Of a stretch of 47,500 nucleotides of DNA, positions 1 through 9,210 are shown in pieces. Where the stretch lies: positions 10,971,742 to 11,019,241 of the forward strand of contig NC_135565.1 of NCBI RefSeq assembly GCF_964340395.1. Reading direction: 5' to 3'. A program made the translations under genes and the position numbers. The first letter of the stretch is position 1. The number at the start of each line of letters is the position of its first letter. Below the pieces are notes generated by a model. The model was not told the DNA's origin. It searched no databases and saw only the letters and a program-made list of their open reading frames with translations. This DNA comes from Glandiceps talaboti. Taxonomy: Eukaryota > Hemichordata > Enteropneusta > Spengelidae.

Positions 1-100
1 CTTTAACCACTCAGAAGCAAACGGCATCGACGGGGCTCAACCTGCAACCTGCAGATTCTAAGCCGGCCACTCTAACCATTTGCCCATCATGACTCCACAA
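1..100 (-). mobile_element. tRNA-derived SINE-like head
   Basis: On the minus strand an A-box-like TGGTTAGAGTGG (78 to 67) is followed by a B-box-like GGTTGAGCCCC (42 to 32), in the order and near the spacing of a tRNA-type internal RNA polymerase III promoter. There is no intact tRNA. The piece abuts a CATA microsatellite and runs off the window edge. A SINE fragment in the intron before exon A1 is the likeliest reading; family unknown. Confidence 0.5.
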
Positions 101-102
101 GC

Positions 103-208
103 ATACGTACGTACATACATGCATACACATACATACATACATACATACATACATACATACATACATACATACATACATACATACATGCATACATACATAC
201 ATACATGT
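103..208. repeat. (CATA)n microsatellite
   Basis: Nearly pure CATA tetranucleotide run with a few CGTA and GCAT variants at its edges. It lies in the intron before exon A1. Apparent ORFs through it are low-complexity artefacts. Confidence 0.95.
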
Positions 209-258
209 CGGTTGTATTGATAATACAACATTTTATTTTTTATGACCTTGTATTCCAG

Positions 259-354
259 GATGGGTACACGCCCTTATTCTATGCTGCAAAGGAGGGCCAC
301 ACAGAAATTGCCAGAAAGTTAAAGGAAACTGAAAGGCTACATAAAGATACAAAG
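259..354 (+). CDS. Ankyrin exon A1
   Basis: Internal phase-0 exon of 32 codons between attccag and gtaaat. It begins DGYTPLFYAAKEGHTEIA, an ankyrin first helix and turn (TPLxxAA..GH), and ends in a basic RLHKDTK tail in place of the usual GADVN loop. All other A exons have 33 codons; this one lost a Lys-type codon before TERLHK. The 280-nt intron after it holds nothing recognisable. Confidence 0.85.
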
Positions 355-634
355 GTAAATATTATTATACTACATATAATGGGTTTAGATCATTGGCCTC
401 TGAATTCGGGGATTCACCCCTACAAACAATATGTGTTGCATGTATATTTTCTATAGTGGTCTGCGATATGTCATACAAGATTTTCTGAAAAGCTAACTAA
501 TCCTTGAGTTGAAAGTGGGGGAGTTCTTATTACGTGAATCCTCATCATATGGGCAAAAACTGACTATCAGGATTGTCTTAGGGTCGTCTCTCACTATTTT
601 GATAAATTCACCTTTAATTATATTATCAATACAG

Positions 635-739
635 AAAGGCATCTTACACTATGCTATATCGGAAACATTTTCACTGGTGGCAACCATCTTAACGAAGATA
701 GGTCTTGGTATCAATACACAAATAAAGATCCATGATAAG
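635..739 (+). CDS. Ankyrin exon B1
   Basis: Phase-0 exon of 35 codons from atacag to gtaagt. The motif ILHYAISE replaces TPLHxAA, and GLGINTQIKI follows the second helix. Other B copies read GLDIN or GLDVN here, so the Gly at that place is private to this copy. The 254-nt intron after it holds nothing recognisable. Confidence 0.85.
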
Positions 740-993
740 GTAAGTAAGGAATATTGTCGAATGAAGTTATATTAAATGATTGCAGGTTCACTTATTGTTC
801 CTTTGAAGAAATTCAGTTCAATTCTCTTCCCATAAATATATACTCCCATACATATTAATATATGTGTGTTTGTTTGCTTGTTTGTCTGTATGTTTATATG
901 TGTTGAATAGATATGAAAAACAAATGTTTGTCATGTTAACAGACTTCATTGATAGGAGGAATATGTATTAATTAATTGCTTATTGCATTTTAG

Positions 994-1101
994 CCGGATG
1001 TTAAAGGACAAACAATTCTTCACCACGAAGCAGGCGTTGGTGAAAAGCGTGTCCTCGAAATTTGCCTTGAGCTTGATGCAGACATCGACCAAAAAGATAC
1101 G
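994..1101 (+). CDS. Ankyrin exon C1
   Basis: Phase-0 exon of 36 codons from ttttag to gtaaaa. It reads KGQTILHHEAGVGEK, then LELDADIDQKD, a clear ankyrin loop. It ends in Thr where all other C exons end in Lys. The 495-nt intron after it holds a CTAT/CATA microsatellite. Confidence 0.87.
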
Positions 1102-1363
1102 GTAAAAACGTTTGCATAATTTGTGCCTCCAATTAAAACCATGTTTTAAAAATCCTGGGACTGTATTGCGACGACGAACATTGTTGATTGAAATCCATGG
1201 TGTAAGCAAAATCAATACCATGACACGTGTTTTTCTAGAATGATAATTTCAATTATAAACGCTTGCAGTACAGAAAACCTGTTTGAATATTCGCCATGTG
1301 TGAGAATTGACAGGCAAAGAAACAAAAACTTTAATACATCTTACAGTGTTGTTTCCTTACTTT

Positions 1364-1364
1364 C

Positions 1365-1396
<32 letters not shown>

Positions 1397-1459
1397 ATAT
1401 ACATACATACATACATACATACATACATACATACATACATACATACATACATACATACA
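1364..1459. repeat. (CTAT)n then (CATA)n microsatellite
   Basis: Compound tetranucleotide tract in the C1-D1 intron. Two overlapping open frames across it are artefacts of the repeat. Confidence 0.95.
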
Positions 1460-1596
1460 AACGTGAATATCAATGTAGTGTTCGATCCGACCTGTCTTTA
1501 ATGTGGACGTGTGATGCTGCAAAACTTCATATCAAATTATCAATTATGTTTATTAATGTCGTCGTTATAATAAGAAAATATTTTTTTTTGCGAAAG

Positions 1597-1695
1597 GCTG
1601 GAAGAACCCCCCTTTACTACGCAGTGGAGCAAAATAAGGTGGAGAATGTTCAGATATTACTACAATCAGGTGCAAACCTCATACCAAGGACAGAG
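1597..1695 (+). CDS. Ankyrin exon D1
   Basis: Phase-0 exon of 33 codons after a T-rich tract ending cgaaag, donor gtcagt. It reads AGRTPLYYAVEQNKVENVQ and then LLQSGANLIPRTE. Alpha D exons start Ala-Gly, beta ones Asn-Gly. The 1,058-nt intron after it is the longest in this module: a 155-bp direct repeat followed by a LINE fossil. Confidence 0.87.
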
Positions 1696-2050
1696 GTCAG
1701 TTTAGTGTTAGTACCCCCAACCAGACACACTATTACAATATACTCCACGTCATTTCTCTATCAAACAATATTCAATTCTATTAAAACCGATCTCACAAAT
1801 GCGATCACTCCCTTCAAATTATGTGTCCAATGATAGTATAAGTGTACTGAAGGCATATACGTACTCCATTTCATAAGATTTAATATTTCTTTTAAGATAT
1901 TGACATTTGACCTTGAAGTCTAGTGTCAGTTATCAAAACCAAATCAATCATTTCTAGCATATGACATATGCTTCCTAATAAGCCAAAAAAGCCCTTAGCA
2001 CTTTACCAAGATAACAATGATATGTACAATAAGCACAAATGTGCATATCA

Positions 2051-2295
2051 AGCCAATCACAGAATGCTACTTGATGAGGATTGAATATTCAAGTTAAATG
2101 GTGACCATTGTATGAAGGATGAGGCCTGAAATTCAAGTCAGCCACAGAATAACACGCATTGGCTCAGATTCAATGTAGGCTTGAAATTAAAGCCAGTCAC
2201 AGAATGCCACACACTGGCTTGAAATTCCAGCAGGCTTGAATATTCATGTCGAACGGTGACCACTGAATGAAGGATGTGGCTTGAAATTCTAGAGT
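2051..2295. repeat. Diverged direct repeat, about 155-bp period
   Basis: GAATATTCA..GT..A.GGTGACCA followed by TGAAGGATG.GGC.TGAAATTC occurs from 2083 and again from 2238. A shorter AGCCA.TCACAGAATG.. motif occurs at 2051 and 2191. This looks like two or more decayed copies of a tandem repeat, present only in the D1-E1 intron. Confidence 0.6.
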
Positions 2296-2369
2296 GGCTT
2301 CAATATCTGTTATAGACATAAGTCTGTCGGTCAACCTATACGATCTTATAGGCAATTGGTATTTTTCAT

Positions 2370-2660
2370 CTACAGCTGTCTATAGGCCAACCTACACACT
2401 TCCATAGGCCAATTTATACTTGGCGAAGAGATCCCACAATGGTGGTCTAAGCTGTTCCACCATTTACTCATCCACATAGATTCTGTTTTACTGTAATTTA
2501 CCTTTAACCCAGATACTATCTGGAAAGTCTTTAGAAGAGAAAAAAAATTCAAATTTGAATGTTCATCTGACAAAAACATGCAAAGTCATCTGCAAATGCT
2601 GAAGATTAATAACCTCATGTATAATAGTGGTACCATTAATTGTCACTGTTCTTTATGAAA
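2370..2660 (-). mobile_element. Decayed LINE reverse-transcriptase fragment
   Basis: On the minus strand, codons for FADD (2596 to 2585) mark the reverse-transcriptase active-site box. After a one-base frameshift the frame continues CFLSDEHSNLN and then SGLKVNYSKTESMWM, a typical post-active-site block of non-LTR elements of the L1/Tx1 type. A TVTINGTTI strand lies upstream. The fragment is frameshifted, has stops, and lacks the rest of the element. It sits before exon E1, where shorter relics occur in modules 3, 5 and 7. Confidence 0.75.
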
Positions 2661-2753
2661 TCATGTAAGAAACTACTTCAGCATTTTAAAGCTGAATAGG
2701 AAAGTGTTTACTCATATATTATATACTGTTTTTATTGACCAAACATTTTACAG

Positions 2754-2933
2754 TATGAGAGCATACCAGTGGATGATTTGTCAGAGTGTCCCGGTGCAGA
2801 AGATGATCACCAGTCAAACCCAGTATATGTTTCCTGTAATCACCCAATTTATCTAGCTGCAAAAATGTATGATAATTCGACATTTGTCAAAACACTGAAG
2901 GAAGCCGGTGTTAATATAGATGAAAAGTGTAAG
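2754..2933 (+). CDS. Ankyrin exon E1 with acidic linker
   Basis: Phase-0 exon of 60 codons from tttacag to gtaaat. The first half is a linker (VDDLSECPGAEDDHQ); the second is an ankyrin unit with HPIYLAAKMYD, then EAGVNIDEKCK. Three Cys (in SEC, SCN and KCK) are kept in all seven E copies. The 928-nt intron after it holds two AT runs around a SINE-like hairpin. Confidence 0.87.
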
Positions 2934-2943
2934 GTAAATAACG

Positions 2944-2945
<2 letters not shown>

Positions 2946-3016
<71 letters not shown>
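2946..3016. repeat. (AT)n microsatellite
   Basis: Uninterrupted AT dinucleotides forming the left border of the SINE-like insertion in the E1-F1 intron. Confidence 0.95.
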
Positions 3017-3017
<1 letters not shown>

Positions 3018-3018
<1 letters not shown>

Positions 3019-3181
3019 CTCGGTGAGTATCAATCTGCTAAGACAGTGCTCTATACCGCAGTGGCAGAGCGCAATAGTTTTGGTAGTACTGGAACTCTTT
3101 CTTGGTTGTGACTCGGAGTTTCAAGCATTGTGCGATCATCACACCGCACAATACAACCGAGAAAGAGTTCCAGTACTACTA
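3018..3181 (+). mobile_element. SINE-like hairpin element between AT runs
   Basis: TACCGCAGTGG (3054-3064), followed by CAGAGCGC, resembles a tRNA D-arm/A-box; GGTTGTGACTCGG (3104-3116) is a degenerate B-box candidate. The body folds back: 27 nt at 3083-3109 pair with 3153-3179 with one mismatch, and ATTGTGCG at 3127 pairs with CGCACAAT at 3145. Modules 3, 5 and 7 lack it. A SINE or a fold-back element landing in AT repeats both fit. Confidence 0.5.
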
Positions 3182-3187
3182 TAACTA

Positions 3188-3302
<115 letters not shown>

Positions 3303-3861
3303 TGAACTAACACTCGGTGACTAACACGACGAGAGTACATTACAGCTAAAATGATATAGGCTTGCTGTGCACAGTGGGGAAGTAGAAGTAGACATTGTAA
3401 GTTGAAATGTTGATTATCAGGTAGAAAATAAAAAAATACAGCCATTAAAGTCATCAAGTCCATGTGTGTAGTTTTCATTACGCTTATCAGTGTTCAATGT
3501 AATTAGACAAAGGATCCTACTGTGTTTGTTGTGTATCTGTTAGTGTTACTGTAGTATAGTTTAGAGTTGAAATGTGTCTATCTTTATGTCAAAAATGTAA
3601 TGTCCCATGAGTGAGACGCCAAGCCTACATCAATTTAGCTATTAATATTGTTAATTACAAGATTGACAAGAAGAAAATAAATCATAGTAAAAAACAAATA
3701 GATTAATTCGACAAAATTATATAGATATTACCCATGCAGTGACACAAATGCATGATTAAATGGGCGTGCTTGTTTGTGCGTGCACGTGTGACGTGTGTAT
3801 GTGTGCCTGTATGCACACATTTATACACGTCCATCAACTTTGCATTTATTTATACATACAG

Positions 3862-3960
3862 GATGGTTTAACACCACTTCAAGTTGCCGCACAAAGAGGG
3901 GAGGATAAAATCGTTCGACTATTACTTGACAATAACGCCATGGTAAATATTCAAGACGAG
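3862..3960 (+). CDS. Ankyrin exon F1
   Basis: Phase-0 exon of 33 codons from atacag to gtacgt. It is one of the closest to the ankyrin consensus: DGLTPLQVAAQRGEDKIV, LLLDNNAMVNIQDE. The 483-nt intron after it holds a run of 16 C (4046-4061) and nothing else recognisable. Confidence 0.9.
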
Positions 3961-4045
3961 GTACGTCCACGAGTTGTTGGTGTTTCTTTTGTATCGATTC
4001 TAGATATCATACTGTGGCGGTCGATTTAGAAGGGATAGACAACTG

Positions 4046-4061
4046 CCCCCCCCCCCCCCCC
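4046..4061. repeat. Poly-C tract
   Basis: Sixteen consecutive C in the F1-G1 intron. Similar C runs occupy the same place after F3 (17734) and F5 (32839), so the tract is inherited with the alpha module. Confidence 0.9.
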
Positions 4062-4443
4062 AGGTGTTTCCACAACCTTCAGATGTGTTAGACTTGTACG
4101 TTACTACATATAGTAGGGACTTGCACTATAGAAACACAAGAGAGAAAGTTTGTTTGGTCGACACTTTCTGATTTGTATTTCTCCCTTGACATCTATTACA
4201 TACAATTGCAATGAGGTAACAAAAAGATACTCAATTGCGAAGTTACCAAATCTTAAAACTAATACTACATGAATGCGACTTTGAAAAGTTGGTCTATGAT
4301 GCTTTCAATATCCGCAAGGGTACTAAACTGTGTGTGAAACTTCGTAAACTTAAACATTTTAAACAATATACAAGACAAATTAGCTTTAATATTAACGTCA
4401 TGCCGTTATCATACTTTTTTCCTATTTATTCAATTACCTTCAG

Positions 4444-4542
4444 AAAAATCGTAGTTCGCTGCATCATGCAGTAGCCAACAACAAGTATGAAACGGCCAAA
4501 CTTCTTATTGACAATGAAGCTGATGTAAACCTCGTTGACAAG
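4444..4542 (+). CDS. Ankyrin exon G1
   Basis: Phase-0 exon of 33 codons from ttcag to gtaaga: SSLHHAVANNKYETAKLL, then ADVNLVDK, a near-consensus ankyrin repeat. The 284-nt intron after it holds nothing recognisable. Confidence 0.9.
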
Positions 4543-4826
4543 GTAAGATAGATGGAAATTTCACCTTTTCACCAAAGGCACAAATAAAGATACATATTGA
4601 CGTCACCATAATTAAACATATATGTGTTTTGTGACGTTAGCCTTTGTAACAGACAAACTTGTTTATTTGTGTTCTTACTCGTGGCGTTCTTAAAGAAATG
4701 GTACGTTTTGTACAAAAGAATCGAATAACACAATTACCGGTGTTCATTGCTGTAACTATTTGTAGCATTCTATTCTATGTTTAATATAGCATGCTAACAG
4801 TCAGATTGTGTTTTCCGTTGCAGCAG

Positions 4827-4922
4827 AATAACCACACACCATTGTTTACTGCTGCTGAAAACAACTTTACAGAAAGTGTTCGTATTTTGATGAAAGCAGG
4901 AGCTAAAATCCATAGTAATGTG
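4827..4922 (+). CDS. Ankyrin exon H1
   Basis: Phase-0 exon of 32 codons, donor gtgagt: NNHTPLFTAAENNFTESV, RILMKAGAKIHSNV. The acceptor is a tandem CAGCAG (4821-4826). I use the second AG because all other H exons begin AAT AAC or AAT AAT; the first would add one Gln. The 486-nt AT-rich intron after it holds nothing recognisable. Confidence 0.87.
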
Positions 4923-5408
4923 GTGAGTACAGATTGTCTCTATAGCTGTGTTAAGCAGTCATTCTGTGATATCTCTGCAGAGCAATTGAATACAATAATA
5001 GCATGTGTTTTTTATTATATATTTTCAAAATAGATCACTTCACACAACGTGTGTTTGTTACAATATCACATGTAATGGAGGAATGGGTCTATTCTCCTCT
5101 TAGTACAGACAATCAATTATAATTATTATAATTTTAATCGATTGCACAAATTAGGATGAATATTTGCTGTGTGTTAGCATTCAATTAAATGCAGTTTCAT
5201 AAAGATGTGTTAAACCAAATGCTAACATGTCCAAAACTGTTAAACTTTATATAATATATGAAAACCTTTTTTTAGATTTGTGCACTTGCATTTGATACTA
5301 CAGCTGTTAAATTTCAATTATCTATAAATTCTTTTTGACAAAAATTGTGAAGCTGATAATTGGCATCGGTTAAATGTTATGTCACATATCCCATGTTTTC
5401 ATTTTAAG

Positions 5409-5516
5409 GCAAGTCAAGAGAATATTGCACAGATCTTTTGGGCAGCGGAGAATAATTTGAATAGGATTGCATCAGCACTAAATCGAGCTGATCTTGACAT
5501 CAATCAATATGTGAAG
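5409..5516 (+). CDS. Ankyrin exon I1
   Basis: Phase-0 exon of 36 codons from ttttaag to gtaagg: ASQENIAQIFWAAENNL, then ADLDINQYVK. IFWAAEN stands where TPLHxAA is expected. Starts with GCA, whereas beta I exons start with ATG. The 290-nt intron after it holds a GT/GATG microsatellite. Confidence 0.85.
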
Positions 5517-5611
5517 GTAAGGTAACATTCTTTGCCGGCATTTTTAATATATGCATTAATAGTATTATGAGTATTGGATATACATCGTTTTAAACTTTTG
5601 ATACCCGACAA

Positions 5612-5739
5612 AGGTGTGTGTGTGTGTGTGTGTGTGGATGAATGGATGGATGGATGGATGGATGTGTGTGTGTGTGTATGTCTATTTATGTACGGACGGA
5701 CGGACGGATGGATGGATGTGTGTGTGTGTGTGTGTGTAC
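5612..5739. repeat. (TG)n/(GATG)n compound microsatellite
   Basis: Alternating TG runs with GGAT, GGAC and TATG tetranucleotides in the I1-J1 intron. Modules 3 and 5 have a TG/TATG tract at the same place. Confidence 0.92.
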
Positions 5740-5806
5740 GTATGTGTCCGAAACTTTACGCGTGCCTTAAGCTATGCACTACGATATGTATTCATTTCTT
5801 TACAAG

Positions 5807-5905
5807 GATGGAAAATCATGTCTTCATATCTTCGCTGAAATGGAAGACAAAGAAGGTGTTGAGATAATGCTGAATAATGATGCTGACTATAACAGTTATT
5901 GTAAG
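5807..5905 (+). CDS. Ankyrin exon J1
   Basis: Phase-0 exon of 33 codons from tacaag to gtaaac: DGKSCLHIFAEMEDKEGVEI, then NDADYNSYCK. The CLHIFAE core replaces TPLHLAA. The 610-nt intron after it holds a CATA/GCAT microsatellite and a SINE-like piece. Confidence 0.87.
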
Positions 5906-6057
5906 GTAAACCACTCGAAATACTTATTCATGGTGTTGCATTTATTTTCTTTTTAAAAAATAAGAGAATGTATAGAATACAAGGAAACTATTACATTACT
6001 GCCAAAATAAATCAGATATCCAAAATGCCTTCTGATTTTGTGTTGGTGACAAATAAA

Positions 6058-6207
6058 CACATACATACATACATACATACATACATACATACATACATAC
6101 ATACATACATGCATGCATGCATGCATGCATGCATGCATACATACATACATACATACATACATACATACATACATACATACATACATACATACATACATAC
6201 ATACATA
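6058..6207. repeat. (CATA)n/(CATG)n microsatellite
   Basis: CATA run interrupted by a GCAT block (about 6110-6137) in the J1-A2 intron. J3-A4 and J5-A6 carry CATA tracts at the same position. Confidence 0.95.
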
Positions 6208-6224
6208 GAGACACAAAGACAGAC

Positions 6225-6395
6225 AGACATATATTTTTTACTATTGATATAACATATTTTGCCGTGCATGGCGCGTCTCCCCATACACCGCCATGTGTTC
6301 GAATTCTGTACGCACAGATTTCCCAACGCTACTCATGGGTAAGTGTGTTACCAGATCTTACCCTTAGTTAATACATAAAATCCTTGACTTAAAGA
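6225..6395 (+). mobile_element. Possible SINE-like insertion
   Basis: TGTTCGAATTC (6296-6306) fits a B-box, and CATGGCG/CGCCATG (6267-6273 and 6289-6295) forms a short arm upstream. No convincing A-box is present. The segment is absent from the matching introns of modules 3 and 5, so it is an insertion in the module 1 lineage; SINE identity is weak. Confidence 0.35.
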
Positions 6396-6515
6396 AGCCA
6401 GTATGTCTTTCCATTTTTTCACGACGGAAATATATGTTATCAAATGTAATATGGACAAAACAAACAACGTCGTCTCACATAATGCATCTTAGAACAATAA
6501 AATTGTCTATTCTAG

Positions 6516-6614
6516 GATGGTTATACGCCATTATTTTATGCTGGAAAGCAGGGACACACGGGAATTGCAAGAATGCTAGAGAAGAAAACTGAACGACTAC
6601 ACAAAACTACCAAG
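6516..6614 (+). CDS. Ankyrin exon A2
   Basis: Phase-0 exon of 33 codons from tctag to gtaaat: DGYTPLFYAGKQGHTGIA, tail TERLHKTTK. Beta A exons have AGK where alpha ones have AAK. The 415-nt intron after it holds a GA/GT microsatellite. Confidence 0.87.
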
Positions 6615-6690
6615 GTAAATATATTATATTTTTACAGGATTACGTTCAAAAATAAATGAAATAATACGATTTGTATCTCCACAGTTTAAT

Positions 6691-6693
<3 letters not shown>

Positions 6694-6728
<35 letters not shown>

Positions 6729-6778
6729 CAGAGAGAGAGAGAGAGAGAGAGGAGTGTGTGTGTGTGTGTGTGTGTGTG
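6694..6778. repeat. (GA)n then (GT)n microsatellite
   Basis: Compound dinucleotide tract after A2; longer versions occur at 19914 and 35038 after A4 and A6. Confidence 0.95.
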
Positions 6779-7029
6779 CAACAATTAGATATTTATTATC
6801 ACATACATGTAGATAATCAGTTCAAGTTAACACTGAGTACAGTGTGATATTTTATTTATTCGTTTCGAATTTATTTCTATCTCAAGGATGTAAACCGAAA
6901 TAATTAATGGGGTAATTATGAGTCCAGAAAGTTTTCTCGGAAACAATTGATGGTGAAAAGCTAAACGATTAACTAAATTATTTTCTCATGTTATTGTTAA
7001 TATTTGCATTATTTATATTTCTAATACAG

Positions 7030-7134
7030 AAAAGCCTCTTACACTATGCTGTATCAGAACAATTTTCAACGGTTGCGAGAACTTTGAAGGACATTGGTCT
7101 TGATATCAATGAGGAAATCGAGATTCCCGAAAAG
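7030..7134 (+). CDS. Ankyrin exon B2
   Basis: Phase-0 exon of 35 codons from atacag to gtatgt: KSLLHYAVSEQFSTVARTL, then GLDINEEIEIPEK. The 442-nt intron after it holds nothing recognisable. Confidence 0.88.
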
Positions 7135-7576
7135 GTATGTAAAAATGAGTGCAACACAATTTTTATCACATGACATCATATTCTTATAGTTAGTGGCAAC
7201 CACATACCATACATACATTGGAACTTCAAGACACAACGAATAAAGCATGCACGAAGGTGCAAATTATCAAAAACTTAATAAAAAATTGGAGAGAATTTGA
7301 CAACAGCTACAAATACTTTCAATACCTCCTCTGTACAAAATGGTCGACTGTGAAAAGTAGATAATAAAACGCCATATACACACGGGAAAGAGGTGCGCTA
7401 AATGGCGCCCCCAATTATACTCAAGCAGTTGAGCCTCGTGTAAATATCAACATTGGCATTCGCTAGACAACCTGTAAAAACAAACACAAATGTTCGTATA
7501 TGTATTATTTAGAGAAATATAAACAATGTACCTGCGGGTACAGACTTATCTAAATATGGTGTGTATTGTATTATAG

Positions 7577-7684
7577 CCGGATATTAAAGGACAAACTATT
7601 CTTCACCATGAGGCAGGCATTGGTGGAAAAGGTGTCATTGAACTCTGTCTTGAACTTGCTGCAGACGTCGATCAAAAAGATAAG
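7577..7684 (+). CDS. Ankyrin exon C2
   Basis: Phase-0 exon of 36 codons from attatag to gtaaga: KGQTILHHEAGIGGKGV, then ADVDQKDK. The 467-nt intron after it holds nothing recognisable and lacks the Penelope-like fossil seen after C4 and C6. Confidence 0.88.
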
Positions 7685-8151
7685 GTAAGAACTGCTTTTG
7701 TAATTCGAGTTCTTCTTTTAACATAGTTGTTTAAACACGTAGGGACTGATCGCCAATTACAGCGTTTAAACTCCATACTGTCTTCAGAGTTAATATAAGT
7801 TAACATGTTCTAGATTGTCGTTGTAATTTCCGGTTTGCCGTATTTATTAGATCACACAATATGTTTGCATGTTCGACATGTACGGGAATGTATAGCGAGG
7901 CAAACAAAATACGATGTTATGTATATCCGTGTCTTTCAACACGCGAGCGGGGACCCTTACAGTTAATCTGCCTGTTTTGTTTTGTCGTTTTCATGTACAC
8001 ATCCATGAAAACATAAACATCAATGTAGTTTGTACTCTGATCGATTAATATCTCAACAGAAATACCTAAATGACTGATTTTAAATGCCCTATTGTCATGT
8101 TTATTCATGAATTATCAAGAGATACTGTACATTTGATTTGATATTCGACAG

Positions 8152-8250
8152 AATGGAAGAACCCCCCTTTTCTACGCAGTGGAGCACAATAAGGGGGAAA
8201 ATGTTCAGTTATTACTACAATCAGGTGCAAACCTCATACCAAGAACAAAG
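8152..8250 (+). CDS. Ankyrin exon D2
   Basis: Phase-0 exon of 33 codons from cgacag to gtcagt: NGRTPLFYAVEHNKGENV, then SGANLIPRTK. The last residue is Lys where all other D exons have Glu. The intron after it is the shortest in the array (153 nt) and stays open in the same frame, so a long ORF spans D2 and E2; the splice signals match the other modules, so I keep two exons. Confidence 0.86.
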
Positions 8251-8403
8251 GTCAGTATTTTTTTCGATTATTATTTTTTCAAATCTAAATCACAGGTTAA
8301 TAATGTAACTGTACGTCAGAACGTAGCACTTCTGCATTTTGAATTCCAATTAGAACATACCGCACTTCCTGACAGACACTTTTTATTGAACAAATCGTTA
8401 CAG

Positions 8404-8583
8404 TACGCAAACGTACCAGTGGATTATTTGTCAGAGTGTTCCAGTGCAGAAGATGAACACCAACCAAGCCCAGTATATGGTTCATGTGATCACCCAATTT
8501 ATCTAGCTGCAAAAATGTATGATAATTCGACATTTGTCAAAACACTGCAGGACGCCGGGGTTAATATAGATGAAAAGTGTAAG
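8404..8583 (+). CDS. Ankyrin exon E2 with acidic linker
   Basis: Phase-0 exon of 60 codons from ttacag to gtaagt: linker VDYLSECSSAEDEHQ, then HPIYLAAKMYD and DAGVNIDEKCK. The three shared Cys are present. The 528-nt intron after it holds a CACT/CATA/CA microsatellite. Confidence 0.87.
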
Positions 8584-8819
8584 GTAAGTGACAATCTTCA
8601 ATATAATGACTCATACAAGAAGATAGCAGGTGTATTCTGAATGTCTTCCTTAAAGATGGCTGTTCCTGTATCCCTTGCTACTATCACATTTTACACCAAA
8701 TTATATGACATTTGAAGAATGACAAGATATTTCCTAATTACCAAAACTGTAAACTCTGCAAATGGCCAATAGAATTGAAGACCATCAGGATACATTGGAC
8801 ATACATGTGCACTGTGTTA

Positions 8820-8932
8820 TCACTCACTCACTCGCTCGCTCGCTCGCTCGCACGCACGCACGCACATACATACATACATACATACATACATACATACATA
8901 CATACATACATACATACATACATTACATACAT

Positions 8933-8972
<40 letters not shown>

Positions 8973-9023
8973 ACATACATACATACATACATACATACAT
9001 ACATACATACATACATACATACA

Positions 9024-9053
<30 letters not shown>
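8820..9053. repeat. (CACT)/(CGCT)/(CATA)/(CA) microsatellite
   Basis: Long compound tract in the E2-F2 intron. E4-F4 and E6-F6 carry related CA/CATA tracts in the same place. Open frames on both strands through it are artefacts. Confidence 0.95.
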
Positions 9054-9054
<1 letters not shown>

Positions 9055-9111
9055 TTGAATTGGATACATTGACAGGCAAATAATACATCTCAAATTTATT
9101 GACTTACTCAG

Positions 9112-9210
9112 GATGGTTTGACACCTCTTCAAGCTGCCGCACGTAGAGGGAAGGATAAAATCATTCGAATATTACTCGACAATTATGCCAAGATAAATAT
9201 TCAAGACGAG
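9112..9210 (+). CDS. Ankyrin exon F2
   Basis: Phase-0 exon of 33 codons from ctcag to gtatgt: DGLTPLQAAARRGKDKII, then AKINIQDE. Close to the ankyrin consensus. The 441-nt intron after it holds nothing recognisable. Confidence 0.9.

Noticed and set aside
103-208. CRISPR-like array
   Set aside because: Short tandem tetranucleotides without spacers in a eukaryotic intron context.
509-775. ORF covering exon B1 with an upstream extension as a possible first exon
   Set aside because: The upstream part has no counterpart in other modules and the acag acceptor marks the true start, as for all B exons.
7381-7480. Candidate tRNA or other structured RNA gene in GC-richer intron patches
   Set aside because: No cloverleaf or paired A and B boxes found by eye.
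8179-8640. 153-codon ORF joining D2 and E2 without an intron
   Set aside because: Both splice sites match the other modules and the middle is not ankyrin-like; the frame is open only because the intron is short.
8712-9132. Overlapping ORFs rich in HTYI or VCMY on both strands (also at 11, 5953, 19444, 23105, 34551, 38216)
   Set aside because: They are translations of CATA/TATG microsatellites in introns and have no coding character.
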